Positions 49,337-56,613 of a DNA stretch of 64,000 bases are shown here, one piece after another. Location of the stretch: the NCBI GenBank assembly GCA_004555865.1, contig SFJO01000006.1, positions 23,928-87,927 of the forward strand, written 5' to 3'. The stretch's first letter is position 1, and each line of letters starts with the position of its first letter. Below the pieces are notes generated by a model. That model did not search any database. It had not been told where the DNA came from and saw only the letters and a program-made list of their open reading frames with translations. The stretch comes from Oscillospiraceae bacterium. GTDB lineage: Bacteria > Bacillota > Clostridia > Oscillospirales > Ruminococcaceae. Position numbers and translations under genes: made by a program.

Positions 49337-50613
49337 TTGCCTGGCTGCTGATTTCCTTTTTCGTACTGTTGTTCCTGGGTGTGCCCATCGCCATGAGCCT
49401 GGGCCTGTCCGCCATCGGCGGCATCCTGTTTTTGGGCGGCGGCAGCACCGTTACCATCGCCCAGCGTATGTTTGAGGGCATGAACAGCTTTGCATTGCTG
49501 GCCATTCCCCTGTACACCTTTGCTGGCTTTACCATGAGCAAGGGCGGCATCTCCAAGCGTTTGATGGACTTCTGCTACTCCATCGTTGGCCACATTTACG
49601 GCGGCCTGGCCCACGTAAACGTGCTGTCCAGCATGATCTTCGCCGGCATTTCCGGTTCTGCCGTGGCCGACACCGCCGGTGTTTCCGGTATGTTCATGCC
49701 TGAGATGGTGCGCAAGGGCTACTCCAAGAAGTTCACCGTGGCCGTCACCGCCATCTCCTCCACCATCGGCATCATCATCCCGCCCTCCATCCCCATGGTC
49801 GTTATCGCAGGTATCTGCGGCATTTCCACCGGCCGTCTGTTCTTGGGCGGCATCATTCCCGGCATCATGTGCGGCCTGGCCCAGATGATCGTCAGCTACT
49901 TCATGGCCAAGAAAGAGGGCGTGGAAAAAGAGCCCGGTCATTTCGCCATCGGCCCCGTACTGCACGGCCTGTGGGAGAGCTGGCCCGCTCTGCTGATGCC
50001 CATCATCATTGTGGGCACCATCACCCTGGGCATCGTCAGCCCCACTGAGGCGGGCGTGATCGCGGTGGTGTACGGCCTGTTCGCCGGTGGCATTGTCTAC
50101 CGCGAGCTGAAATGGGAGGACATCAAGTTCGCCTTCGCCGAAACCGTCCGAACCAGCGGCCGCATCTTCATCGTCATCGGCGCGGCCAAGCTGTACACCG
50201 TTATGCTGACCACCGCCGGCTTTGACAAGTGGGTTGCCAAAACCATGCTGGGCTTCTCCTCCAACCCCACCGTCATCCTCATCATGATCCTGCTGATCTT
50301 CTTCATCGTGACCATGTTCATGGAGTCCATCGCAACCCTGACCCTGTTTATGCCCATCCTGTACCCCATTGCCATCGGCGTGGGCATCGACCCCATTGTT
50401 CTGAGCGTGCTGATCACCGTGGTCATCGGCGTGGGGCTGGTTACGCCTCCCGTCGGTATGTGCATCTATGTGGCCTGCGATCTGATGGACGTAAAGGTGG
50501 GCGATGTGTTCCCCACCCTGATTCCCTTCCTGCTGGCAACCTTCGTCTGCATTGCGCTGATGATCGCCTTCCCTCAGCTTATTACTCTTCCCACTGCCCT
50601 GATGCGTGTTTGA
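49333..50613 (+). CDS. dctM: TRAP transporter large membrane subunit DctM
   Basis: 426-residue Na+-coupled carrier subunit with about eleven to twelve hydrophobic segments. GMNSFALLAIPLYTFAG, ISGSAVADTAGV and IGIIIPPSIPMVV are classical DctM motifs, as is VTPPVGMCIYV near the end. It is the last TRAP gene; the regulator gene follows with its own promoter. Confidence 0.95.
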   Translation: MIAWLLISFFVLLFLGVPIAMSLGLSAIGGILFLGGGSTVTIAQRMFEGMNSFALLAIPLYTFAGFTMSKGGISKRLMDFCYSIVGHIYGGLAHVNVLSSMIFAGISGSAVADTAGVSGMFMPEMVRKGYSKKFTVAVTAISSTIGIIIPPSIPMVVIAGICGISTGRLFLGGIIPGIMCGLAQMIVSYFMAKKEGVEKEPGHFAIGPVLHGLWESWPALLMPIIIVGTITLGIVSPTEAGVIAVVYGLFAGGIVYRELKWEDIKFAFAETVRTSGRIFIVIGAAKLYTVMLTTAGFDKWVAKTMLGFSSNPTVILIMILLIFFIVTMFMESIATLTLFMPILYPIAIGVGIDPIVLSVLITVVIGVGLVTPPVGMCIYVACDLMDVKVGDVFPTLIPFLLATFVCIALMIAFPQLITLPTALMRV

Positions 50614-50625
50614 GCCTGAAAACCA

Positions 50626-50654
50626 TTGCAACACCGCAGAGAGTGTGGTAAAAT
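50626..50654 (+). promoter_or_regulatory. Promoter of the GntR regulator gene
   Basis: TTGCAA (50626-50631), 17-base spacer, TAAAAT (50649-50654) preceded by TGG, an extended -10. Confidence 0.8.
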
Positions 50655-50665
50655 GGTAACGGAAC

Positions 50666-50681
50666 GAAACATATGATGTTC
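50666..50681 (+). promoter_or_regulatory. Shared motif, site 3 (candidate GntR autoregulatory operator)
   Basis: GAAACATATGATGTTC; AACAT-ATG-ATGTT is a perfect dyad. It sits at about +5 to +20 of the regulator transcript, a position suited to repression. A separate hairpin GCGGGCAA/TTGCCCGC-like repeat (CGGGCATTTTTGCCCG) follows at 50681-50696. Confidence 0.6.
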
Positions 50682-50772
50682 GGGCATTTTTGCCCGCAAC
50701 ATTCCGTATCATCATTCCATTTTTGCGGCATCAAGGGTTTGGCCTCGCTGCCGCAGTCTGGAGGTAATCGCA

Positions 50773-51477
50773 ATGGAAAATGACTCGTGCGAAAAAACAC
50801 CTGGCAAGTCCGTTGTGGACCAGGTGGCGGATGGGATCATTTCCCGGATCATTGATGGTTCCCTGCACCCCGGCGACAAACTGCCCACCGAAATGGAACT
50901 CTGCCGCCAATTTGGGGCCGGACGCAATTCGGTGCGTGAAGCGGTAAAAAAATTGCAGGCCTACGGCATTCTGTACATCAAGCGGGCCGATGGCACCTTC
51001 GTCAGCGAAAGCTATAACCAGAAAATGCTTGACCCCATGCTGTACAGCATCATCCTGCAAAAGAACAGCTGGCGCGACTTTGTGGAGCTTCGTTCAGTGA
51101 TCGACATCGGTACACTGAACGTGGTCATCCAGCGGGAGGACATCGCCTCGTTCCTGCCGGATCTCTACTGGACCTTCGGCGAGCTCTCGGCGGAGCTTCA
51201 CTCGTCCACCCCCTCCGTGGACCGGGTGCTGGAGCTGGACAGCCGCTTTCACACCCAAATTGCCGGGGCCGCCCAAAATCCGATGTTGGAAACCATCACC
51301 GAATACATCACCCGCTTAACGCTGCCCAGTCGGTACGAAACCACCCGCCGGGTGCTGGAACAGGGCGATGTGGACCGTTTTGTGGAACTTCACCGGCAGC
51401 TGCTGGCCGTGATTGAGCGGCGGCAGGCCGATCAGATCGCACGAACGGTGCAGGATCACTACATTTTCTGGAAATGA
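50773..51477 (+). CDS. FadR-subfamily GntR transcriptional regulator
   Basis: 234 residues. The winged helix-turn-helix occupies about 12-78 (GSLHPGDKLPTEMELCRQFG..., NSVREAVKKLQAYGILYIKR, GTFVS). The C-terminal FCD domain has the metal/ligand histidines in DSRFHTQIAG, VELHRQLL and a late His near the end (QDHYIFW). FCD regulators usually sense small organic acids. Located between the TRAP operon and the BMC operon and preceded by a dyad that recurs upstream of three neighbouring operons, it is the likely regulator of the whole 44-59 kb block. Confidence 0.92.
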   Translation: MENDSCEKTPGKSVVDQVADGIISRIIDGSLHPGDKLPTEMELCRQFGAGRNSVREAVKKLQAYGILYIKRADGTFVSESYNQKMLDPMLYSIILQKNSWRDFVELRSVIDIGTLNVVIQREDIASFLPDLYWTFGELSAELHSSTPSVDRVLELDSRFHTQIAGAAQNPMLETITEYITRLTLPSRYETTRRVLEQGDVDRFVELHRQLLAVIERRQADQIARTVQDHYIFWK

Positions 51478-51528
51478 CTCATTCAGCCCGCTCGCCCGCA
51501 TCGTGGTGTGCGGGCAAAATGAGTATTT

Positions 51529-51554
51529 CTAAGGTAGGATGTTGAATGTATAAT
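51529..51554 (+). promoter_or_regulatory. Shared motif, site 4, and promoter of the BKACE/BMC operon
   Basis: CTAAGGTAGGATGTTGA (51529-51545), matching site 1 over AAGGTAGGATGTT, then TATAAT at 51549-51554. The motif occupies the -35/spacer region, where a bound protein would block RNA polymerase; no good -35 (TTTCTA) is visible. Confidence 0.6.
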
Positions 51555-51612
51555 TTCTCTTATCATCCTTCCAATTCGTTTTCCAAAAGGCTTGAAGCAA
51601 GGAGCTTTTGCC

Positions 51613-52437
51613 ATGAAAAAAATCATGATCTCTGTGGCCCCTGTGGCCGCCACAGACATCCTAATCAACCCCAGGGCCATCGCCCGGGATGTGTATGAGT
51701 GCTACAAGCATGGCGCTGCCATGGTGCACCTGCACTGCCGCGACCTGAACGGCCGTCTCACCCCGGACCTGAGCCTGCTGCAGGAGACCGTCGCGTACAT
51801 CCGCGAGATGTGCGACATCGTGGTGGAAATTTCCACCGGCGGCGTCTCCAACCTGACCATCGAAGAGCGCTGCCAGCCCTGCTACCCCAATTGGGTCGAG
51901 GCCAACAGTCTGAACGTCGGCTCAGTCAATCTGGGCACCGCCGTGTACCAAAACCCCATCAACGACGTGGAGTACTGCGTGCAGCGCATTATCGAAAACA
52001 AGAAGATCCCCGAGATCGAGGTGTTCGAGCTTGGCATGATCAACACCGTGCGGGAGTTGGACGAGAAGTTCCACTTCGTCAAGCCCATCCTCTTCGCGCT
52101 GGTGTTCGGCCATGGGGGCGAGATGCCTGCCACCGTACCGGCCCTGAAGCACATGATCGACGCGCTGCACGAGAACTTCCCCGGCGGCGACTACCTGTGG
52201 GGCTACACCCAGGCTCACCGGGAGGATTGGGAAATGGTGAAGGTCGCCCTGGATATGGGCGCTTCCACCGTGCGCATCGGCTTTGAGGATTCCGACATGA
52301 TCGCCCCCGGCGTTCATGTGGACAACAATGCCGCCCTCATTGCACAGGTATCGGACATTGTTAAATCCAAGGGCATGATGCCCATGACCCCGGACGAGGC
52401 GCGGGCAATGCTGAAGATCCCGCCCCTCCGTCGCTGA
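51613..52437 (+). CDS. Beta-keto acid cleavage enzyme (BKACE, DUF849)
   Basis: Family members use zinc to cleave a beta-keto acid with acetyl-CoA, giving acetoacetate and a new acyl-CoA; the founder is 3-keto-5-aminohexanoate cleavage enzyme. The 274-residue TIM barrel shows AAMVHLHCRD with Zn ligands His39 and His41, STGG at 74-77, and VRIGFEDSD, where Arg221, Glu225 and Asp226 match the spacing of the known catalytic Arg, Glu ligand and Asp. Neither end has an extension resembling an encapsulation peptide. It is the first gene of the BMC operon, overlapping its promoter motif region, and lies 13 bases before the aldolase-like gene. The beta-keto acid is unknown. Confidence 0.92.
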   Translation: MKKIMISVAPVAATDILINPRAIARDVYECYKHGAAMVHLHCRDLNGRLTPDLSLLQETVAYIREMCDIVVEISTGGVSNLTIEERCQPCYPNWVEANSLNVGSVNLGTAVYQNPINDVEYCVQRIIENKKIPEIEVFELGMINTVRELDEKFHFVKPILFALVFGHGGEMPATVPALKHMIDALHENFPGGDYLWGYTQAHREDWEMVKVALDMGASTVRIGFEDSDMIAPGVHVDNNAALIAQVSDIVKSKGMMPMTPDEARAMLKIPPLRR

Positions 52438-52450
52438 GGAGGTGATTCAC

Positions 52451-53338
52451 ATGGTAATTCAAGGTGTCACCTATCTCTCGGATTTCGAGGCCAAGAAGGC
52501 CATCATCGAGGCGGCGCGCCGCATGGAAGCCAAGGGCTTTCTGGTGGCGGGCGACGGCAGCCTCAGCGTGCGGGTCGGCCCGTCTGCGGTGTGGGTCACC
52601 ATTTCCGGGGCCGATAAGGCCGCCCTCACCCAGGATATGCTGGTTCGCGTGGACCTGAACGGCAAGCAGATGCTCAGCGCTCGGGCCAAGCCCCTGCCGG
52701 AGGACCTGCCCATCCACCTGAAAATCTATCAGGAAAACGACTCCGTTCAGTGCGTGCTGCACGCATACCCGCCCTGCGCCGCCATCATGGGGCTACAGGG
52801 GCAGTCCGTACAGCCCGCCGCGTTCAGCCCGGCGGTTCGGGCGCTGGGCCGGGTTCAGCTGCTGCCCGGGCAGGCTGCCGAGCCTCAGGCGCAGGCCGTC
52901 AGCCTTTTGTGCCGCACCGACAAGGGCGTGCTGCTGCAGAACGACGGCTGCATGACCTGGGGCCGCACCCCCACCGAGGCCTGCCATCTGGTGGAAGCGC
53001 TGGACTACTACGCCGTTGTGACTGCTCGTCTGGGCAGCGCCCCGATGAGCGCCCCCGCGGTGCCTGCCGCACCAGCGTTGCAGCCTGCGCCGGTGGAAGC
53101 TTCTCCGGTTTCCACCGCTGAATTGAATGGCGTGACTGAGCTGATCCGCCCCGGCATGGGTCTGCCGCCCTTGCCCAAAGCGCAGCCTGCTACACCGGCT
53201 GCTCCGGCCATTCCCGCCGCCCCCAAAGCGGTTCCGGCCGCACCGGCTGCTGCCCCCGCACAGCCCGCACCCCGGGCCGCTGCCCGGGAGGATGCAATGG
53301 CCGAGGTCATCCGCCGCACCCTGCAAAGCTTTTCGTAA
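52451..53338 (+). CDS. Degenerate class II aldolase/adducin-fold protein with encapsulation-peptide-like tail
   Basis: 295 residues. Residues 1-195 follow the class II aldolase fold: GDGSLSVRV (35-43), VTISGADK (49-56), PEDLPIHLKIYQ (83-94), VLHAYPPCA (102-110) and LLQNDGCMTWG (161-171). Compared with fuculose-phosphate aldolase, Glu84 and His104 are kept, but the second zinc histidine is Tyr106 and the third is Asp165. An Ala/Pro-rich linker (about 198-275) leads to a terminal amphipathic helix (276-295, AREDAMAEVIRRTLQSF), like peptides that target enzymes into BMCs. The ATG at 52451 is used, since the earlier GTG lies inside GGAGGTG. It may be an aldolase or decarboxylase with altered metal site. 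Confidence 0.8.
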   Translation: MVIQGVTYLSDFEAKKAIIEAARRMEAKGFLVAGDGSLSVRVGPSAVWVTISGADKAALTQDMLVRVDLNGKQMLSARAKPLPEDLPIHLKIYQENDSVQCVLHAYPPCAAIMGLQGQSVQPAAFSPAVRALGRVQLLPGQAAEPQAQAVSLLCRTDKGVLLQNDGCMTWGRTPTEACHLVEALDYYAVVTARLGSAPMSAPAVPAAPALQPAPVEASPVSTAELNGVTELIRPGMGLPPLPKAQPATPAAPAIPAAPKAVPAAPAAAPAQPAPRAAAREDAMAEVIRRTLQSFS

Positions 53339-53454
53339 TCCCGCTTGAACGCATTCAAGCACATTGTTTCTCTGTTTATCCGCCGTTTTAATTTCAACGC
53401 GCCGGGGCGGGCCCGCTTGCGGTACTCCCGGCCAACGGAAAGGACGTCAAGACC

Positions 53455-54894
53455 ATGGACATCAGTTCGCAGGAAATTGAGGCGATCGTCAAACAGGTAC
53501 TGTCCGGCATGGGCGGTACGCCGACCGCTTCCCCCTCCGCAGCGGCCCCCCGCTGCAGCACCTGCGGCGATCGGGGCGTTTTTGAAAACGTAGACGACGC
53601 CGTGGAGGCCGCCTGGAAAGCCCAGCGCGACTGGGTGACCAACTACAAGGTGGAGGACCGCCAGCGCATCATCGAGGCCATTCGCCGCTGCGCCCGCGCC
53701 CATGTGGAAGAGTGGTGCCACAAAATTGTGGAAGAAACCGGCATGGGCCGCTATGAGGACAAGGTGGAAAAGCACCTGGCCGTCATCAACAAAACCCCCG
53801 GCCCCGAGTGCCTGACCACCGAGGCCATCAGCGGAGACGCCGGCCTGATGTTGGAAGAATACGCCCCCTTCGGCGTGATCTGCTCCATCACCCCCACCAC
53901 CAACCCCACCGAAACCATCATCAACAACACCATCAGCATGATTGCCGGCGGCAACACCGTGGTATTCAACGTACACCCCCGCGCAAAGCGGGTTTCCGCT
54001 GACTGTCTGCAGGCGCTGAACACCGCCATTGTGGAAGCCGGCGGTCCCGAAAACCTCATCACCATGACCCGGGAGCCCACCATGGAAAACGTGGACAAGA
54101 TGGCCGCCAACCCCAAGGTCCGCCTGATGGCGGGCACCGGCGGCATGGGCATGGTAAATGCCCTGCTGCGCAGCGGCAAAAAGTGCATCGGCGCCGGTGC
54201 GGGCAACCCGCCGGTCATCGTGGACGAGACCGCCGACATTGAACTGGCCGGCCGCAAGATCTACGAGGGCGCGTCTTTTGACAACAACATCCTGTGCTTC
54301 GCCGAAAAAGAGGTGTTCGCCGTGGGCAGTGCCTACGACGGCCTTGTGCATGAGATGCAGAAGCAGGGCTCGTACCTGCTGAACAGCGCCCAGACCGAAC
54401 AGCTGGTAAAGATTGTGTTGCAGCCCAAAAAGGGCGGCGGCCACGAGGTAAACAAGAAGTGGGTCGGCCAGGACGCCGCCCGCATTCTGGAGACCATCGG
54501 GGTCAAGGTACCGGACAACTGCCGTCTGGCCATCTGCGAAGTGCCCGCCGACCATCCCTTCGTGCTGGTAGAGCAGATGATGCCCGTGCTTCCTCTGGTG
54601 CGCTGCCAGAGCTTTGAAGAGGCCATGGACAAGGCTCTCATCGCCGAGCATGGCAACCGGCACACCTCCTCCATCTTCTCCAAGGATGTGGATCACATGA
54701 CCCGGTTTGCCCGGCTTATTGAGACCACCATCTACGTGAAGAACAGCGCCACCAAGGCAGGCGTGGGCATTGGCGGTGAAGGCCACTGCACCATGACCAT
54801 TGCCGGCCCCACCGGCGAGGGCATTACCTGCGCGAAGAGCTTCTGCCGCCGCCGCCGCTGCATGCTCGCTGAAGGCGGGCTGCGCATCATCTGA
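53455..54894 (+). CDS. CoA-acylating aldehyde dehydrogenase (PduP/EutE type)
   Basis: Interconverts an aldehyde plus CoA and NAD+ with acyl-CoA and NADH inside the microcompartment. The 479 residues begin with an amphipathic helix (MDISSQEIEAIVKQVLSGMG) and a Pro/Ala-rich linker with a CSTCGD patch, the form of an encapsulation peptide. The ALDH domain follows: APFGVICSITPTTNPTETI, AGTGGMGMVNALLRSGKKCIG and the catalytic Cys281 in NNILCFAEKEVF. The C-terminal third has HTSSIFSKD. The N-terminal peptide and the lack of a fused alcohol dehydrogenase mark it as a metabolosome enzyme. The aldehyde substrate is not evident. Confidence 0.95.
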   Translation: MDISSQEIEAIVKQVLSGMGGTPTASPSAAAPRCSTCGDRGVFENVDDAVEAAWKAQRDWVTNYKVEDRQRIIEAIRRCARAHVEEWCHKIVEETGMGRYEDKVEKHLAVINKTPGPECLTTEAISGDAGLMLEEYAPFGVICSITPTTNPTETIINNTISMIAGGNTVVFNVHPRAKRVSADCLQALNTAIVEAGGPENLITMTREPTMENVDKMAANPKVRLMAGTGGMGMVNALLRSGKKCIGAGAGNPPVIVDETADIELAGRKIYEGASFDNNILCFAEKEVFAVGSAYDGLVHEMQKQGSYLLNSAQTEQLVKIVLQPKKGGGHEVNKKWVGQDAARILETIGVKVPDNCRLAICEVPADHPFVLVEQMMPVLPLVRCQSFEEAMDKALIAEHGNRHTSSIFSKDVDHMTRFARLIETTIYVKNSATKAGVGIGGEGHCTMTIAGPTGEGITCAKSFCRRRRCMLAEGGLRII

Positions 54895-55001
54895 TCGGGC
54901 AGGCGGCCTGCTGCCGCCCCTCACATAAACGACCATTCATTGCTGAAACGCTCTTACACAAACATCAACGATTTTGATTTGTTCTACAGGAGGAACGACT
55001 C

Positions 55002-55592
55002 ATGAAAGCTCTGGGTTTTATTGAGACCAAAGGTCTGGTTGGCAACATTGAAGCGACCGATGCCATGCTGAAGGCTGCGGACGTGGAGTTCATCGGCTCC
55101 GACACCATCGGTGCCGGCCTTACCACCGTCATCGTCACCGGTGAAGTGGGTGCCGTGAAGGCTGCCACCGAGGCCGGCGAAGAGGCCGCTTCCCGCGTGG
55201 GCGAGCTGTTCTGCGTGAACGTCATCGCCCGTCCCCACACCGACTTGGCCCGCATCATGCCCCCCAAGGGCCCCGCAACCGGAAAGTCCGGCCAGCCCGC
55301 CGGTGAGCAGGTGCCTCTGGCTGCCGCTCTGGGCATGATCGAGACCAACGGCCTGACCGCCGCCATTGAGGCCGCCGATGCCATGCTGAAGAGCGCGGAC
55401 GTGTCTCTGGTGGGCCAGGAGAAGATTGGCGCCGGTCTGGTGACCGTGTTCGTGCAGGGCGACGTGGGCGCCGTTAAGGCCGCCGTGGAAGCCGGCCAGA
55501 CTGCTGCCGCCCGCATCGGCGAAGTGGTCAGCGCCCATGTGATTCCCCGCCCCCATGCCAGCGTGGCCGAGTGCATGCCCGAACTGCGCTGA
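55002..55592 (+). CDS. Tandem BMC-domain shell protein (BMC-T)
   Basis: Forms pseudohexameric trimers in the facets of the microcompartment. The 196 residues hold two PF00936 domains, about 3-88 and 108-193, joined by a Gly/Pro/Lys linker. Both are in canonical, unpermuted order and very alike: [20 protein letters not shown] against [20 protein letters not shown], and [20 protein letters not shown] against [20 protein letters not shown]. This resembles two single-domain BMC-H proteins fused in line. No separate BMC-H gene is in the locus, so this protein may make up the shell facets unless others are encoded elsewhere. Confidence 0.95.
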   Translation: MKALGFIETKGLVGNIEATDAMLKAADVEFIGSDTIGAGLTTVIVTGEVGAVKAATEAGEEAASRVGELFCVNVIARPHTDLARIMPPKGPATGKSGQPAGEQVPLAAALGMIETNGLTAAIEAADAMLKSADVSLVGQEKIGAGLVTVFVQGDVGAVKAAVEAGQTAAARIGEVVSAHVIPRPHASVAECMPELR

Positions 55593-55629
55593 GCCCTCTG
55601 AAATTCACTGAGGAAGGGGCGTTTGTGCC

Positions 55630-56286
55630 TTGATTTATCACAACATCAGCCAAGAGCAGCTGGTCGCGCTGGTCACGCAGGCGGTGCAGGCCGAACTGCA
55701 AAAGCGCAGCCGTCAGGTTCCTGTGGGCATTTCGGTGCGGCACATCCACCTCACCCGGGCCGATGTAGACAAGCTGTTTGGCTACGGCTACCAGCTCACC
55801 CCCAAAAAGGCGCTGAGCCAGCCCGGCCAGTTCGCCTGTGAAGAATGCCTGGACGTGATTGGCCCCAAAGGGGAGCTGAAGCGGGTGCGCATTCTCGGCC
55901 CGGAGCGCAGCGCCACCCAGATTGAGCTGGCCCAGACCGACTGCCGCACCATCGGCGTCAATGCGCCGGTGCGCTCCAGCGGCGACACGAAGGGTACCCC
56001 CGGTGTGACGCTGCGCGGCCCGCTGGGTGAGCTGACCGTGCCGGAGGGCGTGATCGTGGCCGACCGCCACCTGCACATGACCCCGGCCCAAGCCGCTGCC
56101 TTCGGCCTTGCCGATGGCGACCGGGTGCAGATCCGCATCAACGGTCTCAAGCCCGGCATTATGGGCGGCGTACTTGTGCGTGCCAGCAACAAATGCGCCC
56201 TGGATTTTCACATCGACACGGACGACGGCAATGCCTTCCTGCTCAAGCAGGGGCAGCTGGTCACCGTACTGGGCAAAGAGGAGTAA
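55630..56286 (+). CDS. pduL: Phosphate propanoyltransferase PduL (BMC phosphotransacylase)
   Basis: Converts acyl-CoA to acyl phosphate, recycling CoA inside the compartment. The 218 residues carry two PTAC domains; the zinc histidines appear in GISVRHIHLT (His38, His40) and VADRHLHMT (His147, His149). An N-terminal helix (ISQEQLVALVTQAVQAELQK) precedes the first domain and resembles an encapsulation peptide. The start is TTG 55630 behind GAGGAAGGGG; a nearby GTG leads directly to a stop. An acyl kinase to make ATP is not encoded nearby. Confidence 0.95.
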   Translation: MIYHNISQEQLVALVTQAVQAELQKRSRQVPVGISVRHIHLTRADVDKLFGYGYQLTPKKALSQPGQFACEECLDVIGPKGELKRVRILGPERSATQIELAQTDCRTIGVNAPVRSSGDTKGTPGVTLRGPLGELTVPEGVIVADRHLHMTPAQAAAFGLADGDRVQIRINGLKPGIMGGVLVRASNKCALDFHIDTDDGNAFLLKQGQLVTVLGKEE

Positions 56287-56289
56287 GCC

Positions 56290-56550
56290 ATGATTTTAGG
56301 AATCGTCAAGGGTACGGTGGTTGCCACCCGCAAAATGCAGAATCTGGTGGGCTATAAGTTCCTGCTGGTGGAGCCGGTGTACGGCACCAAGCGGGATATG
56401 ATCGTGGCCGGCGACACCATCGGCGCCGGTGTGGGCGAGATGGTGCTGGTAACCACCGACGAGACCACCCAGCACGCGCTGGACCGCCCCGCCCCCATTG
56501 ACGCCTTCATCGTGGGCATTGTGGACAATCCTCCCACCCTGAGCAAATAA
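56290..56550 (+). CDS. EutN/CcmL-type pentameric vertex protein (BMC-P)
   Basis: 86 residues of the PF03319 family that caps the vertices of BMC shells. MILGIVKGTVVATRKMQNLVGYKFLLV and the conserved AGDTIGAGVGEMVLV are characteristic, as is IVGIVD near the end. It starts four bases after pduL. Together with the tandem BMC protein it gives the minimal two kinds of shell subunit. Confidence 0.95.
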   Translation: MILGIVKGTVVATRKMQNLVGYKFLLVEPVYGTKRDMIVAGDTIGAGVGEMVLVTTDETTQHALDRPAPIDAFIVGIVDNPPTLSK

Positions 56551-56613
56551 TCACGCAAACGCAAGTTTTTCGTCGAGGGCCTTGGCCTTTGGCGGGATCG
56601 TGAGGCTTAAACT

